Shown piece by piece: positions 1-12,458 of a stretch of DNA of 64,000 nucleotides. The DNA lies in assembly GCF_000972845.2 (NCBI RefSeq), contig NC_040032.1:15155358-15219357 (forward strand). Direction: 5' to 3'. The translations under genes were made by a program, and so were the position numbers. Position 1 is the first letter of the stretch, and the number at the start of each line of letters is the position of its first letter. This DNA is from Larimichthys crocea (lineage: Eukaryota; Chordata; Actinopteri; Sciaenidae). Under the pieces are notes generated by a model, which saw only the letters and a list, made by a program, of their open reading frames with translations, was not told the DNA's origin and made no database searches.

Positions 1-97
1 ACACGGCTGTCTGCTGCTGCGTTTTTCACACCTATAACCGCCATAAACTCGTCGTTTTATGATCTTCGTCTTCCCGCCCAAAGTTTCTGTGTCTCAC

Positions 98-1359
98 CAA
101 TGAAGGAGACGGCCTTCTTGTTGAGCACTCCGCTGGGCAGCAGGTGGAAGTCGTACTCCACCGAGTCCACCACCACGGTGTGACCTGCGTTGTTGCCTCC
201 CTGCAATGAAAAACAGAAATATTCAACTCTCCAGTGGGGTTAATGTGACCAAAAACCAGGGTTCCCACACCTTTTTCATGAACAAATTCAAGCACTTTTC
301 AAGCACCTTCAAGCACCAGTTTTTCCATTTTTCCAGCACCTTTAAATAGGTAGCCTACTAGTTGTGTTTGCCATGATGGTCATGGGAAGCGCAGCGGTGC
401 CACTGTATGGCATAATAATATGGGTCTAATTAGCATTATTTCATATAGTGGTAGATTGACTGTTTTGATTTTTAACTAATTGTGAATTGGCTTGTCTTCT
501 CAGCTTGTGAGCGGTGTATTGTGTAACTACCATAGCGCAATAACAGTGACAAATAGACATCGCACAAATTTCAAGCATTTTCACAACCTTGAAAACTCTG
601 AATTGAAATTCAAGCATTTTCAAGGAATTCAAGCACCAGTGGGAACCCTGAAAAACACACTGAGGGCTGAGGGAAAGTTAACAAAAACACTCACTCAGCA
701 TGTGTTTCAATGAGAACAGGGTCAAACTTTTCCCTTGTTTGGTTACAAGCAAAAAATAATTAACATTTGTGCTAATTTAACTGGATGTGAGGAGGAACAG
801 CTGGCGAACAGCTGGGTAGGTCAGTGTCTGGGTTACATAACACGGTTATCAGTACGTGGAGGTCATGTGCTGCATTGAGGACATATTTTTCTATATTATT
901 AGATAAATAAATACAAAATATATATAAATAAACACGTTAGCTTTATCATTAGCATCAACTTAGCACTTCAACATCCGGGAGGTCAGACAAGGTTGTTGAC
1001 GTCAGTTCGTGAATATTTAACGGTCCGTTAACCGTTAACGACGCTTGATTTAATCACATTTACATAAAGTGCGTGTATTAAAATGTTAATTATGATGTTA
1101 AATCGACGTTTACCTGACACCTGCATACGATATCCGCATCCATAGCGAGCAAGTCAACAACTTTCCCCTTGCCCTCGTCGCCCCACTGGGCTCCGAGCAC
1201 AACGGTCACTTTGTTCTTCGGCTCCTTCGGGACACGGAGAAGATTCTCCCGCGACGGGCTCTCCCGTGGCCGCTTGACGACCGGCTCCCCGTTCAGGGTG
1301 GCGGTAGAGGAGGAGGTGTCTCGCCCGTTAACGTTAGCCATGTTGCCGTCTGATGCCAT
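98..1359 (-). CDS. adss2: Adenylosuccinate synthetase isozyme 2, 5' part (coding exons 1-2)
   Basis: Adenylosuccinate synthetase joins IMP and aspartate using GTP, the first committed step from IMP to AMP, in the cytosol. Coding exon 1 is 1114-1359 and exon 2 is 98-200; the rest lies before base 1. Exon 1 encodes a variable, Ser/Thr/Arg-rich N-terminus and then the family signature [19 protein letters not shown], which holds the GTP/IMP-binding loop and catalytic Asp. Exon 2 starts at [12 protein letters not shown] and runs to AVSFIG. Splice sites are CAG|GTAAAC (donor) and TTGCAG|GG (acceptor), phase 0; exon 2 ends G|GTGAG in phase 1. DADIVCRCQ and DSVEYDF fit isozyme 2 better than the muscle isozyme 1, which I recall as DADIISRCQ and DGKEYDF. 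The ATG at 1359 has A at -3 and G at +4. The open frame continues upstream to 1437 only through a TTG codon, so 1359 is preferred; the next in-frame ATG is at 1341. Confidence 0.93.
257..650. mobile_element. Non-autonomous hAT-like element in adss2 intron 1
   Basis: The segment begins CAGGGTTCCCAC and ends GTGGGAACCCTG, a perfect 12-bp terminal inverted repeat of the hAT type (CAG...CTG). Sub-terminal regions at both ends carry repeated 'ttcaagcac/ttcaagca' words in opposite orientation. No transposase is encoded. The flanking 8-mers (ccaaaaac and aaaaacac) share AAAAAC but out of register, so the target duplication is not clean. It lies wholly inside the intron between adss2 coding exons 1 and 2. 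Confidence 0.65.
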
Positions 1360-1480
1360 GCTGCTGTGTCTACCGGAAAATCCTTTTACCGCGTTCTCTG
1401 GCGGAAGTGACGGTTGGCCGTTGCTCCGCTTCACCAACGGTCGTCCGCCACAAGATGGCGGCGTTTCTTCTTAACACTTA
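1360..1480 (-). promoter_or_regulatory. adss2 promoter / 5' UTR with YY1-type motif
   Basis: A CpG-containing stretch lies just upstream of the adss2 start. CAAGATGGCGGC at 1451-1462 matches the YY1 promoter motif, which usually sits close to transcription starts of housekeeping genes. It reads on the plus strand, opposite to adss2. The start site of transcription itself is not visible. Confidence 0.45.
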
Positions 1481-1653
1481 CACACCAACGGTTCTCTTAG
1501 GTTAACAAAATACATACATTTAGGCACAATTATCAATTTGTTCCGCGTATAAATCGTCCTGACGTACCATTATTATATTATTTATTCATTGCAATTCGTT
1601 ATAATTGTTTTAATGTCTTAAAAATGAGCCCTTTATATCTACAGTGAAAGAGG

Positions 1654-2212
1654 GTCCTCTTCATAGACATATATACATAGACGCCGCATTGCCGCCATAT
1701 TGGATGTGGCAGATCTGCCCGTAAACTAATACAAGGAAATGGACTGAACTTCATAAAGCGCCTTTCTACAAAGTTCTTTAAGTTAATGCCTCTTATACAC
1801 CCATTCACACACACACTAATATATCTGGGAAACAAACAGGCACCAAAAACAACGTATGTAACTTTTAAAGTGATGATTATAAATGTTTACTCCTTATGTA
1901 AGCACCAAACCAACGTATGTATTTTTCTAATGCTGAGTGTTTACAGCTACTACTGTGTGTAACACTGTTACTGTGATGATAAATATTGAAATATTTTTAT
2001 TTAACACTTAATCAGTGACTATAATAACCAGATCCTGAAATGTAGATGTGACATGAGGGTTTCTAAATAAAGAGCACTAACGTGTACGTTACACGTGAAC
2101 ATACACACATGCATATAGTACACACACACACACACATTTGCCGGTGACGTATCGCGACCAACGACCAACCCGCTCAATGCGGCGTCTATGTATATATGTC
2201 TATGGTCCTCTT
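1654..2212. mobile_element. 543-bp MITE with perfect 30-bp TIRs and 8-bp target duplication
   Basis: The element spans 1662-2204. Positions 1662-1691 and 2175-2204 are exact reverse complements (30 bp, starting CATAGACATATA). It is bracketed by the identical direct repeat GTCCTCTT at 1654-1661 and 2205-2212. The interior is AT-rich with a short CA-type tract near 2120 and no transposase. An 8-bp duplication fits hAT and a few other DNA-transposon superfamilies. The family is not recognised; the perfect TIRs and duplication suggest a fairly recent insertion. Confidence 0.8.
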
Positions 2213-2382
2213 CCATGGAGTTATTTTTGAGACATTTTAAACCGCCATATTTGTAAGGTAGCCCAGAACAGACACAAACTACAACTGATCTAGATATGAC
2301 CTTTTGTTTTTATTGTCAATTTGGCAGCTGGATTCTTTTCTTACAAATATTCCTGACATACTTGAGTTGATTGTAATTGTTG

Positions 2383-3000
2383 TAAATGTAAATGTAAATG
2401 TACTTTATTTATACAGCCCTTTACAACAGTCCTTTCGGTGTACCAAAGTGCTTTACAGCAGGTGATAACAAGAACAATAAGTAAACAATAAGTAAAACAA
2501 ATAAATTAATAAAAACAATAAAGGAACAGTAAAAACAATAAAATACAACAAAATCGAGATAGATAAAAGTGTCATCATACTACTGGGTATTAAAAGCCAT
2601 CCTGAATAGGCGGGGTTTTAGCCTGGATTTAAAGAGGCCCAGGTCGGAAACAAGACGCATCTCGACAGGGGGGCTTATTCCAGAGCCTGGGGGCAGCAAC
2701 GGAAAATGCTCGGTCACCCCAGTGTTTAAATGTTGACCTGGGCACTTCCAACAAAAGTTGATCGTTAGACCTCAGAGCTCTACCAGGATTGCGGACAGTT
2801 AAAAGATCAGATAAATACAAAGGAGCGAGGCCGTTAAGAGCTTTAAAAACAAACATTAAAAGTTTAAAATCAATTCTATAAAGGACAGGAAGCCAATGAA
2901 GGGAGTTAAGAACAGGAGTGATATGCGCACGTCTGTTGGTGTTGGTTAAAAGAGGGGCAGCAGCGTTTTGCACAAGTTGTGGAGAAATTGCTGAAGTCAA
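2383..3000 (-). mobile_element. LINE (L2/CR1-type) 3' fragment
   Basis: The minus strand reads through a typical fish non-LTR reverse-transcriptase C-terminus, with ITPVLNSLHWLPVLYRIDFK, then KALNGLAPLYLSDLL and FSVAAPRLWN. It then degenerates. The 3' end at low coordinates has the familiar 'ctttatttatacagcccttt' type tail and a TGTAAA tandem (about 2383-2402). The element is heavily 5'-truncated: no upstream RT or endonuclease is present. Confidence 0.8.
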
Positions 3001-3829
3001 AGGTCAATGGTGAGGTCAGGAGGGAAGAAAGTGTTCAGGAGCCTCTGATGTCTTATGCAGTATTATTTATTGACGCTTGGCCAAGGAGAATTAGACAGTC
3101 CCACCAGGATTTCACAATATTTGTTTTGTGATTTTTGCGATCAAAATGACTGATTTTGCGGTAATAATAAACAAAGAGTACACAGATGTAGCATGAATCA
3201 CTTCTCTCCACTTCCGCCTTTGCTTTAATCCTCCTGACACGTCCAGGAGTAATATTTGACTTCTCTCAGCCCAAATCCAGTGATTTATACCTACTAGACA
3301 AATAAGACACTGCCTTGGATCACTGTGTGTTAACTGGTTTGTTGTCATTTCACAGGTAGTTAAGTAAATCTTTAGTTAAAATAGGGCAGGAAAAGCTGTG
3401 CATCATTATCTCTAGCCTCCACCCACCCTGTGAGTTGAAAGCTTCAGATATGATTTCTTTCTGACCACACCCAACACTGATTCAGTACTGCAGCCAACGT
3501 GTGTGTGCACCACAGTGGTCTTATCAACTGGTGGCAGCAAAGGCTTGTCTGTACACTATTTTTCCAGTGTAAATGAGCAAAAAAACTGACACAGTGAGTC
3601 ACTGCAGACAACTAATGACTCTTCACACCTGTCTCAGTGTACTGTTATATTTTTACAACAATCTTTGGTTTAATAAGTAATTTGTGTTTTTGCTGTCACG
3701 TTGTAGTAGTAAGAATATAAGGAAGATAAAAAATCAAGTACTAAAAAACAATAGAAATATATGTACAACATGTTTCTAGGGTGACAATAGCTTTTAATGG
3801 AGTTAGATGGGATTATCACCCCTCAGATT

Positions 3830-4035
3830 AGGTTACTTACTGGATTCAATTTATTCTTCAAATCATAACAGATGGTAGATCAAGGCTGTGCTCTTTACAA
3901 TATGATTTACGGAGACTCAACAGTTCCCACCATGAGCAAGCACTCTGCGACGGTGGCAAGGAAAAACTTCCTTTAAGAGGCAGAAACCTCGAGCACATAG
4001 TGGACAACTGGTTGTGTTTAGAGAGGGAGAGAGAG
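3830..4035. repeat. Dispersed teleost repeat fragment
   Basis: The segment 'gagcaagcactctgcgacgg' followed by 'ggcaaggaaaaacttccttt' and 'gaaacctcgagca' resembles a very common interspersed repeat of teleost genomes, which I recognise by its GGAAAAACTCCCTTT core. The class and exact ends are not certain. It is followed by a GA-rich tract. Confidence 0.45.
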
Positions 4036-7000
4036 ACACTACTATAGTTATACTATATAACTATAATTATTATTATCATAGAAATATGACTAACAGTAAT
4101 GATAATGATGGTTAATGCAAGTTTTTACTATAAGATACCATACCATAAAGAACCCTGAGGTCTGAGATCGCAGTTTTCTCGTGTGGTAATAGGGTACTAT
4201 GAGCTCTTTAGGATATGACGATGCCAGTCCTTGAAGTTTGTTTTATGTGGGAGTTAAAGCATAAATCCTGACCAAAGATAACCCCAACATTCCTGGATCC
4301 TAGCTAGTCTAAGTCAATACTTTTCTGTTTAAGTTCATTGATCAGATTAGCAGAATAATACACTTTATTATAAGAAACACAGCATTACTGTTTCTGACTG
4401 AGTCCTGTGCTGTGCTAGATTGAAGCACAGCGATAAATGTCGACGCATATGAACACACTGATAATATTTTGTTTTAATTAGTAATCTTCAGAGTCCAATA
4501 AACATGTGCCATTCTTCAAAATGGTGAATTATTAATAGAGAATGCAAAAGTGAAAGTTTGACGGCCGTCATCAATCATTGTTTAACAATGACTTTGTAAA
4601 CACACTGGTTTCGTTTGCAGCCTTGGATTCAATTAAGGGCTGCATCATTTATCATGAAAAGATCAAGTATTAAGTCCATTTCCATGTTGACAATTTGTAT
4701 TTTGAGTTTTATTTATTTATTTTTAGATATATGATAAGTTTGTTGTGATAACCTAATTATTGTTGAGTTTGGCCCCTCCAAAATGTCGAAAAGACAGCAT
4801 CCACTTGTTACCATGAGGGTGAAACTGCCATCGAGAATGCCGTTGGCACTTCCTCCCACTCCTTTACTAATCCTGTATTTACTCATATATCGTAATTATG
4901 TTTGCATAACATCCTGCAATCTTTTATTTGTTTATGCATACACAAGTTAAGCTATTTGCTAAACACATTTGATTTAATCTTATGCACAGAAAAAGAGACA
5001 AATGACAGACTCATCCACAAACTTTATTCGCCTGAAAAGATGCTTCAAAAACAATTAATAATAAAGTCATTAATATAAAAGCCAAAAAAGTCACAGTTGT
5101 CTTGTCGACTGTAGACTCATCCGTAAAGCCAGATGTCAGAGGGACCAACACAGCAGTGGCCTACAGAACTGACAGGCAGATGTTACAATCATTGGCTGTC
5201 AATTCATAGGTCATCACCTTGTGCCCCATGGAGACTCCCGATCAAATGAAGTGACACCAAAAAAAGAAAACAGGAAAAAACACAAAGAGTTGAGGCTTTG
5301 TGTTGCGTTCGGAGGCTCTCTGCAGGTAACAGCACCTCCACTGGAACAGACACAGCTTCCACATGGAGTTGCTGTTACATCCAGCGAGCACCAAAAGCTT
5401 CTTCTCCAAGTCGGAGACGACAGTCCAGTTTCTTCAGAAGGGAGAGCTGCTGTCAAGCTACCTGAAAGAGAGAAAGCACCGAGGTTAACTCAGGATTCAG
5501 ACTCGGAGGCAGCTGCTTTAGTACGCGGAGAGTCTCCACTTTGCGAGTGACTTTGACCCGACAATTTCCTCCTCCCAGTTTTATTACCTGAAGTAAACGG
5601 CATCATTGCTCGCACTCTTCCAACAGCACGGCCAAAGGGCCAAGGCCTCTATAGATAACACAGATTTTATGGTAGCTGTCAACATGAGGGAGCTTTTTCA
5701 ATATGTGAATATATGGGTGTGTCTGACCTATGTACCCTGTAAGCACTGCATTTCCTGCTCACACTGACATTTGTCCTCATAATTACTAAAAGATTGGCTT
5801 CACAGTTTGTCGATAGTTTGAAAGTCACTGAGTTATTTTTTTTCAGTTCCTTAACACATTTTGTGTGTTTGGTTTTTTTTTCATCTGCTGTTGCTCAGCT
5901 TGCAGGGTAATATCTCTGTAGACCTTGCCTTGTAGTAAAACTGTGCACAGAAAAACAGACCAATAAAACAATTAAATGATTAGCAGCTTTGTTGGACCAT
6001 CTACGTTCGTACTTGGTGGGTTTTTAACCCGTCGAATAGACAAATGAGACCAAGCATCCATCGCTTACTGTTTAATTTTCTAACATTTTGATTAGTTTAA
6101 TTAGAAAATGACTAGAATTATTGTTTTATTTGATAACTGTGGCAAAAAACGCTGCTGTTCTGACAAATATTTGCATTTTTCGAGCAATAAAAGCACAAAC
6201 AACATTAAATAAGTACGATTTTGACACTTTAATGTAGCACAAAAATTACGTTTTTTTTCCGGTTGACCACCTTTGTGAGCTTTCTCAAGTTGTCCTTGTA
6301 CGTTTCTTTAACCCTGCAATAGAAAACAGTCTCTGATTTTCAATTCAAGAGCTGCACTCACCTTTTAGATGCAACATGGCTTTTTACAGGACGAGGCCAA
6401 AGGTTTGAAGAGCAGCAGGGCAAGCCGGGGCCAACAAGAGCAACAGAGTGAGGAAAAAATACAGAAAAGTAAAAAAAAAAAAGAACAGACGAGTCGAAGA
6501 CAGATGAAGAAGACACAACAGGGTGAGCCTGACAGAGAGCAGGAAAGAGACACATTTTGATGTAAATGTCGACGAAGCAATGGCAGCAAAGCAGAGCAGC
6601 CAGTTTAAAAGATCAGGAGTTGGTGGAAGGTTAATTATTACACTTGCAGTCAATATTTAACAGGCTCAGCGCCCTGCCCTCTCAGTCCAACATCCTGATT
6701 CCACACTGACTGACATAGAGGGTAGGGCCACCGTCAAAGCACATCTCTTTTGTCCACTGCACAAAATATGTATTCAACAGCTCACATGGCCTGCAGGACA
6801 AAAACTCACACTATAAGATATGCTTTTCTGGAGTCTTACGTGTGAATGGAAAACCTTGAACTCAGACTTTTCTACATTACTTGAGATTTCTATTCTAAAA
6901 AAAGCCTCCTAGTGTCAACCATACCGGTCAAGATGAGTTGGAAGATACTCCCCTGACACGAGCTACAGCATGTGAGCCTGATAATATACATTTATTGTTG

Positions 7001-7989
7001 CAGTCGACTTTCTCCCACACACTCACACTCACACTCACACACACCTACGCACCATTACTGGAAGAAGGAGATATGAAACTCTGTGCTGTGAAGCAATAGA
7101 ACACGAGGAAGCAAAAGACCGTGTGGAGTGTAGTCATGGAGCGAGAGCGAGCGAAGGCACAATAAAAGGCTGATTGAATGGTGTGTTTAAGAGGGTGCAG
7201 AGTGCACTTTGGTACTTAGAAATTATTCATAATGTAGGAAAAATAGCAAACTTAGCACAGAGTACAGATAAAGTTATGGTAAATAAATGATAAACTACAA
7301 CTGGCTGCAAATGACTCATGACATGTGAAACAAAGTACTGCTAATAAACTTCAAGTTTATTGGGTTGTGCTTGTTTAAAGGAGCTCCAACACCCCTAAAA
7401 ATAAAGGTTCGGGTTAGAACCTAAAGCAGAGTTTATTCAAGGTGCAATATATAATTTGAATTATTTGTTGAATTGTTTAATTTAAATCCAACACTGTGTA
7501 AATTGCCTTAAAAAGGTGATTATGTGAAGTTATTAATTACTGTATAGAAATTATAATCATATTACCAAGTGGTCTCTATAAAACGTTCTTGCAGAATATT
7601 AACTTTTACAATTAGAAATGGTGCCACACTAATAATTTCTACACACAGCCACAAAAAAAAAGCTGTTTAAATGTGTTTGAACTGTCCCTTTGTTTGTTTT
7701 TATCAATACCAGGTCACATTTCTGCAAAGGTAATCAGCATAGAGCAAAAAAAAAAAGGTTCTTTAAAAAAACTCAAAGTGCCCCAGAGCACCAGTTTTGC
7801 GGTTCTTCTACCATCAGTCCATATTATATTTTACTTTTATGTACCATCGATTTGTGGATCTGACTCTACTCTATCATGGATTTTAACTTCTTTTATCTGT
7901 TTGAGGAACGCCTGGAGAATAAAACAGGTTATAGTAACACATTCAGAGAATCACTGTTTAACGCAACTCACTACCACCAACTCATCCGG
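4036..7989. other. Intergenic, no supported gene
   Basis: Open frames here are short and unconserved in appearance. Splice-like signals occur at 5461 and 6313/6361 on the minus strand, but I could not build a convincing gene from them (see rejected items). Simple A-rich and CA-rich tracts occur near 6470 and 7020. Confidence 0.5.
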
Positions 7990-8745
7990 AACTTAATTCG
8001 GTTTAGGTTGGGTGACTGTTGAAGCCAGGTGATGCATCATTCTTAGGTGTGTTTTGGGCTACTTTCATGTTCAAAAATAAATGATGGTCCCACTAAGTTC
8101 AAACCAGATGCTTAGTGCAGAATGCTGTTGGTTAAGTGTGCCTTAAATTTTGAATAAATTGCCAACAGTGTCACCAGCGAAGCATCTCCACGCCATCATA
8201 CCTCCTCCTCTATGCTTCAGGGTGGGAACCACACATGCAGATACCATCCCTTCACCTTCTCTGCCTCACGTAGACAAGGTAGTTGAAGCCAAAAATCGAA
8301 TTTTTGGACCATTATATTTGTTTTTTGGCACAGTTCTCTTCTTTTTCTTGGTCTTCCTCAGTTTCTTTACAGTAATTCAAAGGTCTGAATCACACAGTCT
8401 CCTTTGAACAGTTGACGTTGAGATGTGTCTGCTACTTGAAGTCTGTGAAGCATTTTCTGTCCGCTCTATTCTGAAGTCCTGTTAACTGACAACTTCTGAA
8501 GCGGTCAACTGTAATAAACCTATCCTCTGCAGCAGAGGTAACTCTTGGTCTTCCTTTCCAGAGGCAGAGCCAGTTTTAATCAGAGCGTTTGATGGTTTTT
8601 ACTGCACATGAAGATACATTCAAAGTTCTTGATATTTTCCAGACTGACTGACCTTCATGTCTTAAAGTAATGATGGATTGTTGATTCTCTATATTTAGCC
8701 GAGTGGTTCTTGCTATAATATTCATTGTTTTTAGTGAAAGTTTGT
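7990..8745 (-). mobile_element. Decayed Tc1-like transposase relic
   Basis: Read on the minus strand, 8745 to about 8530 gives the N-terminal helix-turn-helix region: an ATG-AAT-ATT start, then a QSIITLRHEGQSVWKISRTL-like stretch and GRPRVTSAAEDRFI. Further down come VVPTLKHRGGGMMAWRCFAG and DTVGNLF of the DDE domain, ending near SPNLN at about 7996. Stops and frameshifts interrupt the frame, the C-terminus is missing, and no terminal inverted repeats were found. It is inactive. Confidence 0.8.
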
Positions 8746-10034
8746 ACAAACTTTTAACTGGGGTTAGTTAACTCGTTATAAAAGCATAATATATAGTGAA
8801 ACATAGACCTTTCTTAAGTAATTAAGCTTTTTTTTTTTTTACATGGTCTTCCTCCTCTTTTATTCATAAACTTAGGGTCTATCTTATCTCAGAAGTTCAA
8901 GGGATTGGTATGCCTGAGTGCAGAGTCCAGTGTCTTAGTGAGAGAGTATGTGCACAGCATTAATCTGCCACACAGATAAAGTCGTTTCTCGCTCCTTTGA
9001 ATCGACGGCGCCCTACGGTCATAATAATTTCTTCTGCAATTTAGATCAGATAACAACATCAATCTTGCTGAGCATGAAATTATCTGCACAAGGTCGCACG
9101 CACACAAGTCCTCAAATCTCAGCTGAGGTTGATCTCATTTTGGAAATGATTGACTTTATCACGGCCGTTTATGTTCTTTTAATGTGCAAATTGTTACATT
9201 TTCTTAATGTAAAAACAACCTCCAGCTTCAATCTGTTGCATTAATTTTGTTCTGTGTCTACAAATTGTGTTTAAATGTGTTTCGATGAGAAGGTCAAGCC
9301 TTCTATTTTCCTCTGTTGCACATCTTTAACTTTACATTTTGCTCTTTTCCATTTTCAGGATTTCAGTCTAAACTTAACTGTGAAGCAGAGATGAAAAGAA
9401 AAAAAAAAAAGATATTGCACCGTATGACTTCAGTCAAACACGTGACAATGCAAAGATGTCCACTTCTTTTCCAGCTTCAAACACATTTCCACTTCACACA
9501 GTCAGGTCTCTGATATTTGATGACTCACGTAAAGAGCAAACAGGAGTGTTTCTTTCTCCCTTTGGATTGATTTTTTTAACATTAAGTCATCAGCAATCCA
9601 GTCATGTCACAGAATATACATGACTAATCCTTTATATGTTCACGTACAGACAAACTGGCACCATCAGGTACGATTTGATAGATAAGCTGCAGTATAACAA
9701 TAAAAGGAAGACGTATGTTTCTTGTTGTGATTAATGAACAGTTGTGATTCTCTCCCCGTCTCTTCTTGTTGCTTTGAAGTGGGAGAAGCTCAGCTAGAAA
9801 ATGTGATGTCATACCTCCATGCGCCAATTAGGGTTTAGCAATTTTTGAATGGGTTGTTTGATCATTATCGATCTGATCAAACCACACCCACACATTCCTA
9901 ATGATGTAATAATACAGTAAACCCTTGAAAATCATTCCCAGTGTACCAAAACAAATAAAATAAAGTCCTATGCTTTGTATGGTAGCTAATTTAAGTAGCA
10001 TTAATCACTAAAACCGAAAATATACATTATTACG

Positions 10035-10625
10035 TTGATATTTATGATTTTTTTCTCGAAGGTTTCCACTTTAAACCAAAAAATGTCTCAACAAAGCATC
10101 CAGGGGTCTCTGAAACTCTCCAAAACTGCCGCTCTTGTGGGGTGTTCCCGATCTGCAGTGGTCAGTACCTATCAAGTGGCTCAAGGAGGGAAAAGCTGTG
10201 AACAGGTGGCAGGGTCATGGGCAGCCAAGGAGCTAAGGCTGGCCTGTGCAGACCATGTTTATGGAAACTGTATTCCCTGATGGCAGTGCCATCTTTCAGC
10301 AGGATAATGCACCCTGCCACGAAGCAAGGGACACAACAACGAGTTCAACGTGTTGACTTGACCTCCAAATTCCCCAGATCTCCAATCGAGATCCAATCGA
10401 GCATCTGTGGGACACACTGGACAAACAAGTCCGGTGCATGGAGGCCTCCACCTCGCAACTTACAGGACGTAAAGGATCTGCTGCTTCTACATCTTGGAAC
10501 CAGACACCACAGCCCACCTTTAGAGGTCTTGTGGAGTCTATGCTTCGATGGGTCAGGGCTGTTTTGGCAGCAAAGGGGGACCTAGATCATATTAGACAGG
10601 TACATCATATTAGACAGAACAAGAA
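10035..10625 (+). mobile_element. Internally deleted Tc1-like transposon relic
   Basis: The plus strand begins with a Tc1-type HTH segment (AALVGCSRSAVVSTYQ, then KEGKAVNRWQ in the next frame). It jumps at about 10245 into the DDE catalytic part (DGSAIFQQDNAPCH, then NRDPIEHLWDTLDKQVR). It ends with the family's 'tgttttggcagcaaaggggg' 3' segment near 10580. The middle of the transposase is deleted and the rest is frameshifted. It belongs to a different subfamily from the relic at 7990-8745 and has the opposite orientation. Confidence 0.8.
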
Positions 10626-12458
10626 ACATCTAAAGAGATGTTTTTTTAATTTAATTTTAAATAATCTACACACGCATAATCTATACTTTTCCTCTGGAGT
10701 TATCTTAATCTTATGTCACAAGTACCCACAACAAACATCAGCACTGCCCCCTATCGTCAAACAACCATACTACAGTACATCTGTCTCAAAGGCAGTTATG
10801 AGGTAAAAGTAGGAATGTGAAGCAGTTTTATTGTTTTTTAACTCGAAGCTAAGAAAGAAAAATAGAGACTGTTTCAGATGTCATATGCATAAACTCACTG
10901 CACAGCAAGCTATGGACATTCCTTTCCATCCATCGAGCCTTCATCTCTGCCGATCTGAAAGATATTCTCGCTGCTGAAGTTGGATATGATCTTATTTTAT
11001 ATTCCTTTGCTCGAGCTTTGATTTCTTCATCCCGACACATAAAAGCAATCATAAAATGCGAGAAAGTCTGAGCCTCAAAATGAAGCCTCTGAGTTCTCGG
11101 GCGAGGAGAGTTTACACCTGTCAAACTGGAGTGGATAGAGTCTGATACAGAGAGGCTCAGTTATGATCTACAAGCTCCTATAGTAGAAATAAAATGGATT
11201 ATTCTCACTTCTTGGATGACCTCCTTGTTGCTGACAGACAGTGTTTCTAAAATCCTAAACAAAGCCCTCACCCGCTCAGCTCTCCTGGTCGGATGAGTGA
11301 TTCTCTCGAACTGGAAGTAACCTCTCATTTCCTTTTTATCCCACAGTCACAGAAATCTGATGCTGTTACTGAGACAAAATTAATATTTTCTGTATTCATG
11401 GAGGGAGTCTTCAAAACCAATTTCCCTCCAGGCCTGATGAAATCTCCCCACCCCCTCCTCCTGTTTTCTCCACTGAGACTCATTTCAATATGCAACCCGT
11501 CACTCAAGTATTCCTTTTTGGTGAAAATATTCTTTACTGTTTTTGTTTGCTTTGCTTTTTTATCAGAGAAAAAAAATCAATAAACAAATTGTTCAGTCGA
11601 ACAATGCTCTGCTTTGTGTTCGGGCCTAGGATGCAGCCAGACACGTCCCCCCTTCCTCGCTCAGAGCACCGTCGTCTGCTGTCGATCAGATGGAAATGTT
11701 CGGGGAGAAGAATTGGCAGTGATTTTTAAAAAGCAACCAGGTGGAGAGGTTTTGTTCTGAGCTAAAGCACTCGTCGAATCATTAGGATTCACCACAAACT
11801 GCATCAACCCCCCGCAGGTACGATATTATGATCTGCTTGTGCTCTGAGGCAGCAAAAGTCACATGAACTGAAGTTGTTTGCTACAGAGGACACAGGAGCT
11901 TTAATGTTCAGGCTTATTTTTATCATTTGGAAAATCACCCAAAATTCAACAGCTTGCAGCTGCCGCTAGTATTCGACAGTGTGCTCGTGTTGAACTTATT
12001 GGCTCTTGTTCTGTATAGCAGAAGCCAACACATCACAGCCTCTTATTCCCAGCTGCTTCCTTCACAGCACGGATCCCACAATACGCCGTATGTTGTGGAT
12101 GGACGAGCTGTACTGTCTAGAAGATTTTGGACCTAGTGATCCTCTGGAGTAAAGGCACCATTTATAGAGGTATCAGACAAAGGTGGATCCAAAACACGAG
12201 CCGCACCTGTAGGTCTTCCAGCTGTCCTTGGAGACCTGGGAAAACCTTCAGGACGAGCTGGAAGTAAGAAAATGTTGCTCTGTTATTACAGCAGTCCAAA
12301 TCCAAAGATGCTGCTGTATTGTGAACTTTATTATGAAGCATAAGAATCTCTCGTGTGTCAGTATAGGCCTCAAAAATTGAATATTGATCAGTCACTAGGG
12401 TGGAATTCCCAATTTTTTACATTATAATGACTATAAAAAATCATTAATGTTTAACCAA
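10626..12458. other. Intergenic, no supported gene
   Basis: No open frame here has a recognisable domain or flanking splice pattern, and I see no clear repeat ends. Confidence 0.45.

Noticed and set aside
1360..1437. Upstream extension of the adss2 frame to 1437.
   Set aside because: It begins with TTG, and the ATG at 1359 has a strong context. The extension overlaps sequence near the YY1 motif, where the 5' UTR is expected.
5018..5461. Good acceptor (TCTCTTTCAG|G) at 5461 and a minus-strand AATAAA near 5023 suggest a terminal exon.
   Set aside because: No upstream exon or conserved frame could be matched. The Cys-containing frame at 5214-5456 has no domain that I can defend.
6110..6560. 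Possible two-exon minus-strand gene: frame ending ...SHVASKR joined to VKETYKDNLRKLTKVV, with AATAAA at 6126-6131.
   Set aside because: The implied intron (6314-6361) would be only 48 nt, below the usual vertebrate minimum. The upstream frame is a hydrophobic low-complexity translation of T-rich DNA, and no family is recognised.
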